A stretch of DNA of 64,000 bases from Pseudomonadota bacterium (GTDB lineage: Bacteria > Pseudomonadota > Gammaproteobacteria > Burkholderiales > Rhodocyclaceae), in NCBI GenBank assembly GCA_018262095.1, contig JAGTRW010000022.1, forward strand, positions 20,210 to 84,209, read 5' to 3'. The notes beneath the pieces were generated by a model. The model had not been told where the DNA came from. It ran no database searches and saw nothing but the letters and a program-made list of their open reading frames with translations. A program made the translations under genes and the position numbers. Each line of letters opens with the position of its first letter. Within the stretch, counting starts at the first letter, position 1. Of the stretch, positions 8,466 through 17,345 are shown in pieces.

Positions 8466-9491
8466 ATGAAAAAGACGTTTAAGACGGTATGTGTCGCGAT
8501 GGCGGCTTGTGGTCTGGCTTTGTCGGCTACGTCGGCCAGTGCGGCGGATATCAAGGAACACATTTTCAGATTCGCGACGAGCAATGTCGAAGGCAATCCG
8601 CAGGTCGATGGGCTGGTGAAATTTGCCGAATTGATGAAGGAAAAGAGTGGCGGCAAGATCACCGTCAAGGTGTTCACTGGCGCTGCGCTCGGCAAGGACA
8701 TTCAAGTACTTTCGTCGATGCAGGGCGGCACCGTCGATGGCGCAACGATGAACACCAACTTGTTGGTCGGCAATATCAAGGATGCCGGACTCGTCGACCT
8801 GCCGTATCTCTTCGACAGCGAACAGGAAGCTTACGCCGTGCTCGACGGCCCGTTCGGCAAGAAACTGCACGCCCAGCTCGAACCCAAGGGACTGGTTGGC
8901 CTGGCGTATTTCGACATGGGCTATTACAGCCTGCACAACAGCAAGCACCCGATCAACAAGATTGAGGACGTCGCCGGCCTCAAGATGCGGGTCACTGAAA
9001 CCCCGGTGACGATCGATACGTTCAAGGCCTTTGGTGCGAATGCCGTTCCGCTGCCCTACGCTGAACTGTTTACGGCGCTCGAGGCGAAAATCGTCGATGG
9101 CGGCGGACAGCCTCCGCTCAACATGATCTACGGCAAGATCGGCGAAGTCTCGAAATACTATTCGGTCAATCGCTATTCCTATACGCCGGTATCGCTGCTG
9201 ATGAGCAAGAAGACGATGGACAAGCTCACCGCCGACGAGAAGAAGATCGTGATGGACGCCGCCAAGGAGGCCAGCGACTATCAGCGCCAAGTGTCGCTCA
9301 AGAAGTCGATCGACTGCCTCGAAGAGCTCAAGAAGAGCAAGACGACGGTCGTCAATGACATCTCGCCGGCCGAAATGGCACGCTTCCGTGAAGCGACCAA
9401 GCCGGTGGTCGAGAAGTACCTCAAGGTCTATGACGAGGCGCTGGGCAAGGAACTATATGCCGAGATCGCCAAGTATCGCGCCAAGAAGTAA
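8466..9491 (+). CDS. TRAP transporter solute-binding protein, DctP family
   Basis: A 341-residue periplasmic receptor: signal peptide MKKTFKTVCVAMAACGLALS with cleavage near ASA-AD, then a DctP fold (FRFATSNVEGNPQVDGLVKFAELM at the start of the mature protein, followed by GGQPPLNMIYGK in the ligand domain). The ATG at 8466 follows AGGAGAGG. The Arg that usually contacts the ligand carboxylate is plausibly in LKMRVTETP. No DctQ/DctM membrane genes are next to it, so it is an orphan receptor in this window and must borrow a permease encoded elsewhere. It lies between the AroE-like gene and a LysR gene, which suggests a shared organic-acid function. Confidence 0.88.
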   Translation: MKKTFKTVCVAMAACGLALSATSASAADIKEHIFRFATSNVEGNPQVDGLVKFAELMKEKSGGKITVKVFTGAALGKDIQVLSSMQGGTVDGATMNTNLLVGNIKDAGLVDLPYLFDSEQEAYAVLDGPFGKKLHAQLEPKGLVGLAYFDMGYYSLHNSKHPINKIEDVAGLKMRVTETPVTIDTFKAFGANAVPLPYAELFTALEAKIVDGGGQPPLNMIYGKIGEVSKYYSVNRYSYTPVSLLMSKKTMDKLTADEKKIVMDAAKEASDYQRQVSLKKSIDCLEELKKSKTTVVNDISPAEMARFREATKPVVEKYLKVYDEALGKELYAEIAKYRAKK

Positions 9492-9512
9492 GTAAGATAC
9501 AGCTGCACGAAG

Positions 9513-9549
9513 CTCGGCGCCGCCTGGCATGACGCAAGGCGGCGCCGAG
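9513..9549 (+). terminator. Rho-independent-type hairpin after the TRAP receptor gene
   Basis: CTCGGCGCCGCC (9513-9524) pairs perfectly with GGCGGCGCCGAG (9538-9549) around a 13-base loop, 21 bases after the stop. The following TTCTTC is a weak U-tract. The strong 12-bp stem and its position support a transcript end. Confidence 0.7.
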
Positions 9550-9655
9550 TTCTTCGGCGCATCATCGCGAACCACCTCCTGATGACGTCAGGGGAATTTG
9601 TCCGAATATTGCTGATAAAGTAAGAACAGTTCAGATTCGGAGCAGATCGATCTTT

Positions 9656-10633
9656 ATGAGCGAAGCCGGCGAATACAAGAATTTCCTTGATCCCAGAGAC
9701 TTGCGCTTGCTCGACATTCTCTACGCCACCCGCAGCGTAACCAAGACAGCGGAACGTCTGGGGCAAACCCAACCGACCGTCAGTTCCTTGTTGAAGCGCA
9801 TTCGCGCCCAGCTCAAGGACCCGCTCTTTGTCCGCACCTCGCAAGGGATGATCCCGACGCCACGCGCCGAGATCGTGGTAACAAAGGCGCGAGAAATTCT
9901 CGAAGCGATGCGGTCGATCACCGAAGAAATCCCGCGTTTCGATCCAGCCACCGCGACGCGAACGTTCAGGATGTGCATCCCGGACGGCGCGCAAACGACC
10001 TTGCTGCCCAATATGCTGCAAGACATTCGGCGCAGCGCGCCGAATGTGAAATTCGAAGCACTACCGTTGGACAAGGACACGCCGGCATTGCTTGAGAGCG
10101 GCGACGCCGACCTGGCCTTTGGCGGCTTCGTCCACTACATGGAGGCCGGCTTCTATCAACAGACCTTGTTCGAGCAAAACTATGTTTGCCTGGTCAGCGC
10201 CAAACACCCTCGGATCAAGGCGCAATTGACGCTGGAAGACTTTCAGCGCGAAGCGCACGTCTCGTTCGGATACGGCAGATCGTTTGCGCTGATCGAGTCC
10301 GAAATGAAGCGCTGCAATGTTGAAAGAAAGGTGATGGTTTTCCTGCCCGGCGTACTTGGCGTCGTAAAAATCATTGCCGCGACCGACATGATCACGACGC
10401 TTCCCGGACAAATCGGAACGATGCTCGCCAACCGAAGCAGCGACGCCGTACGGCTCTTCCCTTGCCCGGTTCCCATGCCCAACGTCGTGGTCAAGCAGTT
10501 CTGGCACTCGCGCTTTCATCGTGACCCCGGAAACCAATGGCTACGCGCTGTTTGTGCCCATCACGCGCGCCTCGGCATGAAGCAGTTGTCAGAAGACGAG
10601 ATCCCTGAATACCAGGAAACTCTTATCGAGTGA
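9656..10633 (+). CDS. LysR-family transcriptional regulator (NodD/NahR-like subgroup)
   Basis: A 325-residue LysR protein. Residues about 15-75 form the winged helix (DLRLLDILYATRSVTKTAERLGQTQPTVSSLLKRIR), and TATRTFRMCIPDGAQTTLLP starts the effector domain, the pattern of the NodD/NahR/LinR-like subgroup, whose members often sense aromatic or other plant-type compounds. It lies downstream of, and in the same direction as, the AroE-like and TRAP receptor genes, but a terminator and about 100 bases separate them, so it has its own promoter. It is the best local candidate to regulate those two genes. Confidence 0.85.
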   Translation: MSEAGEYKNFLDPRDLRLLDILYATRSVTKTAERLGQTQPTVSSLLKRIRAQLKDPLFVRTSQGMIPTPRAEIVVTKAREILEAMRSITEEIPRFDPATATRTFRMCIPDGAQTTLLPNMLQDIRRSAPNVKFEALPLDKDTPALLESGDADLAFGGFVHYMEAGFYQQTLFEQNYVCLVSAKHPRIKAQLTLEDFQREAHVSFGYGRSFALIESEMKRCNVERKVMVFLPGVLGVVKIIAATDMITTLPGQIGTMLANRSSDAVRLFPCPVPMPNVVVKQFWHSRFHRDPGNQWLRAVCAHHARLGMKQLSEDEIPEYQETLIE

Positions 10634-10687
10634 ACATCACGGCCAAGGCTGCACGGCAGAAAGCGCTGATCGTGCTTGCGCGGCGCA

Positions 10688-13150
10688 TCACGCGGCCCCC
10701 TGCTCAGGCTTGACGACCGCTGTCCGCGGCCATTCCAGGGCTGGCGCAACCGAACGCAGGTGCACATCGCGCTGCGGGAAAGGTATGTCGATCCCGGCTT
10801 CGTTCAAGGCGCGGTGAATCTCGATCGCCATCTCGCTGCGAATCGCCAGCCATTGATCAAAGTCGTCGGTCCACGCGCGCACGCTAAAGTCCAGCGAACT
10901 CTCGCCGAAGCCCATGAACAGAACGGCCGGCGCAGGATCGCAGCAGACACCGGGAATCGTGCTGACGACCCCCAACAACAGCGACTGCACGGTCCGCGGC
11001 ACGCTGCCATAAGCGACGCCGATCGGCAGTTCAATTCGGCGACGTTCATTGCTGAGCGTCCAGTTGATCAACTTGTCCGACAGCAGCATGCCGTTGGGGA
11101 CCATTACGTCGGCGCCCTCGAAGGTCGCCAGCACCGTCGTTCTGATGCCGATTTCCCTGACCTTACCGGTGGTCCCTGAAAGCTCGACGGTGTCGCCCAA
11201 CTGAATGGGCCGCTCGATCATCAGGATCAGCCCGCAGACGAAGTTGTTGACCACCGTATTGAGGCCAAAGCCAATGCCGACGCTCAGCGCACCGACGACG
11301 ATGGCCAGCTGCGAGAGCTCGAATCCGGCAGCGGTCAAGGCGACCAGCAAGCCGAGCAGCAGCAGGAAATAGTACGACATCGTCGACACGCTGTTGGCGA
11401 CGCCGCGCGGCAGCGTCATGTTGGGCAGGACGTCTTCGCTGAGCACGCCGCGAATCGTTTTGGCGATCCAGAACGAAAGAAAGACCGAGACGCAGAAAAG
11501 CACGATACCACCGACGGTGATCGTGATGCTGCCAAAGCTGATCGCGAACTCAGCAACGGTAGCCAGGTCGGATTTAAGCGGCCTGAGCACACGCAAGACG
11601 CTAAGCGTACCGGCCAGCCAGATCAGCGTGAGCAGGCTGTTGAAGAGGGTAAAGACAACCTCAAAAAGCCGGCTGGCATGTTCGGTTGGGCGGCCAAGTT
11701 TTTTGGTCCCGGAAATCGCCAGGGTACTCGCATAGGCACGTGCGAACTCGCGGATGGCGAAGAGAAAGAGCATCAAATAGAGGCTGCTGAGCGACGCCTC
11801 GGTGAGCAGCGCCGCCAAGAGGACGCCGCCCAGCACGTTGATCACGACGGCGAAGGCGATCAGGCCGAGAAAAGCGACGATCAATCCGCGGATCACCAAC
11901 TGCCGGTGCCGGCCTTGCGTAGCGATTCTCTGCGACACGCTAACGAGCAGCCAGGTCAAGGCACCGAGCAACAACATGCCGTTGAGCAGCAAGCTCAGGC
12001 GATAGACGAGCGGGAAGCTCGCGATCAGGTGGCCCAAGGAACTGATCGCCAGAAAAAGCGCCGTCAAATAAACCCATCGTCCGATGTGCTCGTGAATCCA
12101 CCTCGGCTGCAAGCGCATCACCGGGAGCCAGGCGATCGCCAGCAGCAGCTTGATCCGGAGCAAAGGTCCGTCGAAATCGACCATCATCTGGCACATGATC
12201 AGGAACAGCAGCCAGGCGGAAACCGGCCGGCTGAGCGTCGTTCTGAACCGCTCAAGAGAAGCGTCGCTGCCGATGATCTTCTTGGCCCAGCGCGACAGGT
12301 AAATGAAGAACGGCAGCGAAATCAGCCCGAGAACGACAAGCAGCCGGTGCTGGGTGATCTGCGTCTGATCGAAATCCTTCATGAAATCGACCTGGACGGC
12401 AAAGCCGTTGATCAGCGCTTGCGTATTGCCCGTGCCCTGGGCGCTGGCGTTCCAGAGCGCCGAAAACAGGTTGCCCGAATCGAAGCTCCATAACTTGCGG
12501 CCAAGCAGCGCGATTTGACTGCGCACCGTCGACTGACCTGCGCTGACGCGCTTGCGTGCGACGCTGGCCTGGTGATTGAGCTCGAGCAGGCGCGATAGCG
12601 GCTTGGCCACTTCATCGCCGGCCTGTTGGAATTCCGTGTTGAGTTGATCGATGCTGGCGAGCAATGCTGACGAGATCGTCTGCGCTGACAACTGGCGCGT
12701 ATCCAGCCAGAGCTTTCGCCTTTGCGCGAGCTCTCCGGCGTCTTCAGACAGCGGACGACTGATCGACTGAATGTCGTCCTGCAACTGCTTGAGTTTTTCG
12801 TCGAGAAAGATCAGGTGGCGCTCAATCGCTTCGAGCCCAGATAACGCAAGCGTCTCGAAGTCCTTGCCCTGAATTTTGGCGGCGAGTGCGTCGACGTTGC
12901 CTCTGATCTCGTCGAGCTCCTGAGCGAGCGCGTCGGTCTTGACGACGGCGGCGCTGCGTTGAACGGCGCGCTGGATGAAGTCGCTTTCGTCGACCATTCG
13001 CCGCGCCAGGTCGCCGATGGCGATCGTTCGCGTTTCGCCTGTTTTTTCCGCACTGCTCTCTGAACTCGAAGGCAGCGCCGGGGCCTGGGCCCAGGCGTTG
13101 CCCAATGACAGCAGGGCCAATAAAAACAGGATTCGACGGGCAAGAATCAT
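10688..13150 (-). CDS. Large mechanosensitive ion channel of the MscS family with N-terminal periplasmic domain
   Basis: An 820-residue membrane protein. It has a signal peptide (MILARRILFLLALLSLGNAWA), a long helical periplasmic domain (about 25-260, DUF3772-like), about ten membrane helices and a C-terminal MscS core: the pore helix GALSVGIGFGLNTVVNNFVCGL, then IERPIQLGDTVELSGTTGKVREIGIRTTVL and VMVPNGMLLSDKLINWT, typical of the MscS beta domain. Such KefA/YbdG-type channels release solutes upon osmotic down-shock. It is a single gene, convergent with the LysR gene to its right. Function is inferred from family; which of the sub-families (MscK, YjeP, DUF3772 group) is less sure. Confidence 0.9.
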   Translation of the reverse strand: MILARRILFLLALLSLGNAWAQAPALPSSSESSAEKTGETRTIAIGDLARRMVDESDFIQRAVQRSAAVVKTDALAQELDEIRGNVDALAAKIQGKDFETLALSGLEAIERHLIFLDEKLKQLQDDIQSISRPLSEDAGELAQRRKLWLDTRQLSAQTISSALLASIDQLNTEFQQAGDEVAKPLSRLLELNHQASVARKRVSAGQSTVRSQIALLGRKLWSFDSGNLFSALWNASAQGTGNTQALINGFAVQVDFMKDFDQTQITQHRLLVVLGLISLPFFIYLSRWAKKIIGSDASLERFRTTLSRPVSAWLLFLIMCQMMVDFDGPLLRIKLLLAIAWLPVMRLQPRWIHEHIGRWVYLTALFLAISSLGHLIASFPLVYRLSLLLNGMLLLGALTWLLVSVSQRIATQGRHRQLVIRGLIVAFLGLIAFAVVINVLGGVLLAALLTEASLSSLYLMLFLFAIREFARAYASTLAISGTKKLGRPTEHASRLFEVVFTLFNSLLTLIWLAGTLSVLRVLRPLKSDLATVAEFAISFGSITITVGGIVLFCVSVFLSFWIAKTIRGVLSEDVLPNMTLPRGVANSVSTMSYYFLLLLGLLVALTAAGFELSQLAIVVGALSVGIGFGLNTVVNNFVCGLILMIERPIQLGDTVELSGTTGKVREIGIRTTVLATFEGADVMVPNGMLLSDKLINWTLSNERRRIELPIGVAYGSVPRTVQSLLLGVVSTIPGVCCDPAPAVLFMGFGESSLDFSVRAWTDDFDQWLAIRSEMAIEIHRALNEAGIDIPFPQRDVHLRSVAPALEWPRTAVVKPEQGAA

Positions 13151-13273
13151 GACGCGCTAGTCCTTATCGGCGGAATGAAAAGGGAAGCAAGGGGTTCCCA
13201 GCTTCCAACGCCGATTGTAGCGCCGCACGCGCGTCGTGATGCAGCAATCGCTGCGGCCGGCATTCGCCGGGAT

Positions 13274-14128
13274 TTAAACCAACTGACCGTTGCGATAGTC
13301 GGCGATCGCCTGCTCGATTTCGTCACGCGTGTTCATTACGAAGGGCCCGTACTGAACGACTGGCTCGCCAAGCGGGCGCGCGGCGAGCAGCAAAAACGCG
13401 GCATGACCATCGGCACGCACGCAGACCTCGTCGCCGGCCGACAACACGCCGGCCTCGTGCGCCGCGAGCGTACGCGCTTCGTGCGCAGGACCGACCGCCA
13501 GAGCGCCTTCATAAACATAGACAAAGGCGCTGTGGCCGGCCGCCAGCTCGCTCGCAAAAACGGCGCCGGCCGGCAGGCGAACGTCGATCAACAGCGGTTC
13601 GGTCGAAATCCCCTGGATCGGCCCGGCAAGCTTGCTGCCGTCAACCGCCAGCGTTCCGGCGATCACCTTGACCTGGCCGCCACCGGCCAGCGATCGCTGT
13701 GGAATCGCTTCGGGCGGAATGTCGCGATACGACGCGGGCTTCATCTTTTCACGCGCCGGCAGATTGATCCACAGCTGAAAACCGCGCATCCGCCCGCTTT
13801 GTTGCTGCGGCATCTCGGAATGGATGATGCCGCGCCCGGCGGTCATCCACTGCGCGCTGCCGCTCACCAGGTCGCCGCGGTTGCCGAGGTGGTCCTGATG
13901 CAACATGTGCCCGTCGAGCATATAGGTCACGGTCTCGAAACCGCGGTGCGGATGGTCGGGAAAACCGGCGATATAGTCGTCGGCGCTCTCCGACGAGAAC
14001 TCGTCGAGCATCAGGAAGGGATCGAGGCGCATCCCGGGCGCCTGACCCAGGCTGCGCCTCAGCTTGACTCCGGCGCCATCCGACGTGGGAATCGAGCGAA
14101 TGATCTGCTGCAGCTTGCGCGTAGTCAT
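13274..14128 (-). CDS. Pirin family protein
   Basis: A 284-residue bicupin. The N-terminal cupin carries the metal-ligand pattern HPHRGFETVTYMLDG and HQDHLGNRG with GIIHSEMP, the Fe-binding His/His/His/Glu of pirins. Some bacterial pirins are quercetinases or redox-linked regulators; this one's substrate is unknown. The ATG at 14128 follows a perfect AGGAGG, so the earlier in-frame start is rejected. It is followed by the MscS gene and preceded by a palindromic repeat and the azoreductase gene in the same direction. Confidence 0.9.
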   Translation of the reverse strand: MTTRKLQQIIRSIPTSDGAGVKLRRSLGQAPGMRLDPFLMLDEFSSESADDYIAGFPDHPHRGFETVTYMLDGHMLHQDHLGNRGDLVSGSAQWMTAGRGIIHSEMPQQQSGRMRGFQLWINLPAREKMKPASYRDIPPEAIPQRSLAGGGQVKVIAGTLAVDGSKLAGPIQGISTEPLLIDVRLPAGAVFASELAAGHSAFVYVYEGALAVGPAHEARTLAAHEAGVLSAGDEVCVRADGHAAFLLLAARPLGEPVVQYGPFVMNTRDEIEQAIADYRNGQLV

Positions 14129-14166
14129 GGCGCCTCCTGATAGATGTTGAAACCAAGCAAAGGAAA

Positions 14167-14287
14167 TTGACCACAACGAGCTCAACGTGCACGACGCAAG
14201 AAAATACCTTGCGCCAGACTATTCGCATAGCCGGCGAGCGCAGATTAAGTGCGCTTTTGCGTTGTGTCCGCTGTGTCGCTGTGGTTC
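14167..14287. repeat. Dispersed palindromic element, copy 1 (diverged)
   Basis: Left arm 14167-14200 begins TTGACCACAACGAGCTCAA; right arm 14257-14287 ends with GCTGTGGTTCG. The arms are imperfect inverted repeats separated by about 56 bases. It belongs to the same family as copies at 38.1, 46.0, 49.1, 50.6 and 52.5 kb but with A/T-richer arm modules (CAACGA, GTTGTGTCC) like the 38.1-kb copy. It fills the gap between the minus-strand azoreductase and pirin genes. Confidence 0.7.
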
Positions 14288-14304
14288 GAAACTGGACTTC
14301 TCAA

Positions 14305-14916
14305 TCAGGCAGTCAGCTGCTCGATGCGTTCGTGCGCGTCGGCGAGCGCTTCCTGCTTGCTCGGCTCGCCGAGGTTGAGTCCCTCGGCATAGACGAACTC
14401 GACGTCGGTGATGCCGATGAACGCCAGGAAGTCGCGCACATAGGCGGTCTGGCTGTCGCGCGGCGTTCCGGCATAACGGCCGCCGCGCGCCGCGAAGATA
14501 TAGACCTTCTTGCCGGAAAGCAGCCCCTCTGGACCGGTCGCGGTGTAACGGAAGGTGACGCCAGCGCGCGCGATGTGGTCGAAATACGATTTGAGCGTCG
14601 ATGGAACGCCGAAGTTGTACATCGGCAGGCCGAATACGATGGTCTGTGCGCGCTTGATCTCGTCGATCAGCGCGTCCGATTCGGCGACCAGCGCCTGTTG
14701 CCGCGGCGTGCGCTCGGCGGGCGCGGCGATGAACGACAGGAAACGCTCGGCGTCGAGGTGCGGCAGCGGCTGGCTGGCGAGGTCGCGAACGATCACCTCG
14801 GCGCCGGGATTGCTCACTCGCCAGGCGGCGACGAACTGGTCGGCGAGCTGGCTCGACTGGCCGCCGGTCGAGAACAGGCTGGCATTGAGTTGCAGAAGGG
14901 TGGCGGGGGTAGTCAT
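14305..14916 (-). CDS. azoR: FMN-dependent NADH-azoreductase (AzoR family)
   Basis: A 203-residue flavodoxin-like NAD(P)H quinone/azo reductase. It has the N-terminal phosphate-binding loop LLQLNASLFSTGGQSSQLADQF, the mid-protein GLPMYNFGVPSTLKSYFDHIARAG, which is the signature of the AzoR family, and GGRYAGTPRD near FMN. The enzyme acts in the cytosol as an FMN homodimer, reducing quinones or azo dyes with NADH. It is transcribed divergently from a LysR gene with a clear palindrome between them, the arrangement typical of LysR-regulated azoreductase/quinone reductase genes. Confidence 0.92.
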   Translation of the reverse strand: MTTPATLLQLNASLFSTGGQSSQLADQFVAAWRVSNPGAEVIVRDLASQPLPHLDAERFLSFIAAPAERTPRQQALVAESDALIDEIKRAQTIVFGLPMYNFGVPSTLKSYFDHIARAGVTFRYTATGPEGLLSGKKVYIFAARGGRYAGTPRDSQTAYVRDFLAFIGITDVEFVYAEGLNLGEPSKQEALADAHERIEQLTA

Positions 14917-14965
14917 AACAACGCTCCTTGTTTGGGTGTGTTGCCATTTAACTATTTACCGGACA

Positions 14966-14999
14966 GATAAAAAAGAACAATATTCAGTTCTTTATTATC
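14966..14999. promoter_or_regulatory. Palindromic operator between azoR and its LysR regulator
   Basis: GATAAAAAAGAAC (14966-14978) and GTTCTTTATTATC (14987-14999) are inverted repeats matching at 12 of 13 positions around an 8-base centre. It lies in the 97-base divergent gap, 15 bases before the LysR ATG, in an AT-rich patch. Position and symmetry fit a LysR autoregulatory/activation site. Confidence 0.6.
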
Positions 15000-15013
15000 T
15001 ATTTTTCGAATAC

Positions 15014-15904
15014 ATGGCAACATCCCCGCAGATCACCCTAGACCACTGGCGCGCGCTGATCGCGGTCGTCGACGCCGGCGGCTACGCGCAGGCGGCGCAA
15101 GCGCTGTTCAAGAGCCAGTCGGCGGTTACTTACGCAGTGCAGAAGATCGAGTCGCAGCTCTCGCTCAAGGCGTTCGAAATCCAGGGGCGCAAAGCGGTAC
15201 TGACGCCGACCGGGCAGATGCTCTACCGCCGCGCGCTGGCGCTGGTCGCAGAAGCGGCCGACCTCGAGCAGGCCGCGCACCGGTTGTCGGCGGGCTGGGA
15301 AGCCGAGATCCACCTGGCGGTCGAAATTCTGTTCCCGACGCGGGTCGTTCTCGACAGCCTGGCGCGCTTCGGCGAAGAAAGTCCGCGCACCCGAGTCGAG
15401 CTGATCGAATCGGTGCTCGGCGGCACCTCGGATGCCTTGCTCACCGGCCAGGCCGATCTGGCGATTTGCCCGCTGATCCCGCCCGGCTTCCTCGGTGACC
15501 CGCTGGGGCAAGTGGCGGTGGTCGCTGTCGCGCACCGCGACCACGCGCTGCACCGGCTCGGGCGCGAGCTTTCCTTGCGCGACCTCGCCGACCATCGTCA
15601 CGTGGTCGTTCGCGATTCTGGCGCCAAGCGCGACCGCAAGTCCGTTTCGGTCGAAGTCGACCAGCGCTGGACGGTGAGCACGGTCGCCGCCTCGATCCAG
15701 GCGGTCAGCCTGGGCCACGGCTTCGCCTGGCTGCCCCGCGCGCAGATTGCCGACGAACTGGCGAGTGGGCAGCTCGTGCCCTTGCCGCTGCGCGAAGGGC
15801 GCGAGCGCGTGGTGACGCTCTATCTCGTTCTCGCCGACCCCGACTTCGCCGGCCCCGGCGTCCGTCGTCTGGCGCAGATTCTGCGCGACGCCGCCCTGGC
15901 GTAA
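15014..15904 (+). CDS. LysR-family transcriptional regulator divergent from azoR
   Basis: A 296-residue LysR protein beginning MATSPQITLDHWRALIAVVD, with recognition helix AQALFKSQSAVTYAVQKIE (about residues 30-50) and an effector domain from about residue 90 (EIHLAVEILFP). The ATG at 15014 is chosen: the frame is open much further upstream but that stretch is antisense to azoR. The protein probably controls azoR through the palindrome between the two genes, perhaps in response to quinones or electrophiles. The trigger is inference only. Confidence 0.88.
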   Translation: MATSPQITLDHWRALIAVVDAGGYAQAAQALFKSQSAVTYAVQKIESQLSLKAFEIQGRKAVLTPTGQMLYRRALALVAEAADLEQAAHRLSAGWEAEIHLAVEILFPTRVVLDSLARFGEESPRTRVELIESVLGGTSDALLTGQADLAICPLIPPGFLGDPLGQVAVVAVAHRDHALHRLGRELSLRDLADHRHVVVRDSGAKRDRKSVSVEVDQRWTVSTVAASIQAVSLGHGFAWLPRAQIADELASGQLVPLPLREGRERVVTLYLVLADPDFAGPGVRRLAQILRDAALA

Positions 15905-16046
15905 GGGGCGGGTTCATTCGCCCCATTTCGCTCGCCGAAGCCGCCCAAGGAATGATAGAGTCATCCCCCTGAACCGGCACCAGGGCCCTGGCCTGGCGTG
16001 TTGCAAGCGGATCGTTTCGGCGACCACTGACGGAGATGCGGCGGCT

Positions 16047-17345
16047 ATGGAAATCAACGCTCACTATTCGACTCTCGGCGTTAACGTCGATGCCAGCCCG
16101 CAGCAAATCGGTACCGCCTACGCAGCGCAGCTGGCCGCTTTCCGAAAGCGTCTGGCGATCGCCGACCCGTTGCCGATCGAGCGACTCGACGCGCTACGCG
16201 AGGCCTATCGAATCCTCTCGTGCCCGCTGCAGCGGCGCGCCTACGATGCACAGCAGGCGCCACCCGGCGCTGCGCCCGGGTCTGCCGAGACTCGCGCCGA
16301 CGGCGCGTTCGGCGCTGCCAGCGCCGGCGAAGCGGCAGTCGAATTCCATGGCAGCGGCGCCGAGTACTTCCGTATCTGGCTGGTCAATATCGCCCTGACG
16401 CTGCTGACGATCGGCTTCTACTCGGCCTGGGCCAAGGTCAGGCGCGAAAGGTATTTTCACCGCAACATGATGGTCGACGGTTCGTCTTTCGACTATCACG
16501 GCACACCGCGCGCGATCCTGCTCGGCCGCCTCGTGGTGCTGGCGTTTTTTCTGCTCGCCAGCCTCGCCGAGTACGTCGGACCTGGCGCCAGTCTGGCCGT
16601 CTCGGTTTTCGGTCTGGTCGCTTTTCCCTGGCTGCTGCTGACGTCAATACGCTTCAGGGCGCGCAACACCAGCTATCGCGGTATCCGCTTCGCCTTTTCC
16701 GGCAGCTATCTGAAGGCGCTGGTCCTGTTCCTGGTCCACGGCCCGCTGATTCTTCTGACGCTCGGTTTCTCCTTCCCGATTTTCCTGCAGCGGCAGAAGG
16801 CCTTTATTGCCAATCACCTGAGCTACGGCAGCGCGCCGCTTCGCTTCAACGCCCGCGCTGGCGACTTCTATCGCGGCCTCGCCGCAGCGCTGACGCTCTG
16901 GGCACTTTTGCTGGCGGGCGCCGTGGGTCTTGTCCTCCGCCTATTTTCCGGCCCCGGGTCGGCGCTGGGATTGGCCTTGATTCTCTTTGCCTTGCCTCTG
17001 CTCGGCCTGCTCTTCGTCTTGCTCCAACTCGTGTTTCTGCCGTACAGCCGCGTCGTCGGCAGCAATCTGCTGTGGAACCACATGCAGGTCGGCATCACTC
17101 GGTTTCGCAGCACGCAGCGGGTCCGCGCCTACCTCGCCATCGCGCTCAGCAACTGGCTATTGATCTTGCTGACGCTCGGCTTCTTCTGGCCGTTGGCGCA
17201 GATCAGGCTGGCGCAGTTCCGCGCCCGCAACCTCTTCGTCGTCGCCCCGCAGGCGCTCGCCGAAGTCGCCGCCAAGCCCCGCGAAAAGGCCTCGGCGCTG
17301 GGCAGTGAAGCAATGGCTGCACTCGATCTCGACATTGCCCTGTAG
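16047..17345 (+). CDS. DUF898 (YjgN-like) membrane protein with a degenerate N-terminal J-like domain
   Basis: A 432-residue protein with two parts. Residues about 5-70 resemble a DnaJ J-domain (HYSTLGVNVDASPQQIGTAY ... LREAYRILS ... RRAYD), but the essential HPD tripeptide is replaced by a loop reading AIADPLP, so it should not stimulate Hsp70. Residues about 95-405 are a DUF898/YjgN region with about eight membrane helices and the repeated family motif TIGFYSAWAKVRRERYF / TLGFFWPLAQIRLAQF; VEFHGSGAEYFRIWLVNIAL starts it. The stop touches the ATG of the next gene (M48 peptidase), so they are translationally linked. Function of DUF898 is unknown; linkage to M48 peptidases is commonly seen. 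Confidence 0.85.
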   Translation: MEINAHYSTLGVNVDASPQQIGTAYAAQLAAFRKRLAIADPLPIERLDALREAYRILSCPLQRRAYDAQQAPPGAAPGSAETRADGAFGAASAGEAAVEFHGSGAEYFRIWLVNIALTLLTIGFYSAWAKVRRERYFHRNMMVDGSSFDYHGTPRAILLGRLVVLAFFLLASLAEYVGPGASLAVSVFGLVAFPWLLLTSIRFRARNTSYRGIRFAFSGSYLKALVLFLVHGPLILLTLGFSFPIFLQRQKAFIANHLSYGSAPLRFNARAGDFYRGLAAALTLWALLLAGAVGLVLRLFSGPGSALGLALILFALPLLGLLFVLLQLVFLPYSRVVGSNLLWNHMQVGITRFRSTQRVRAYLAIALSNWLLILLTLGFFWPLAQIRLAQFRARNLFVVAPQALAEVAAKPREKASALGSEAMAALDLDIAL

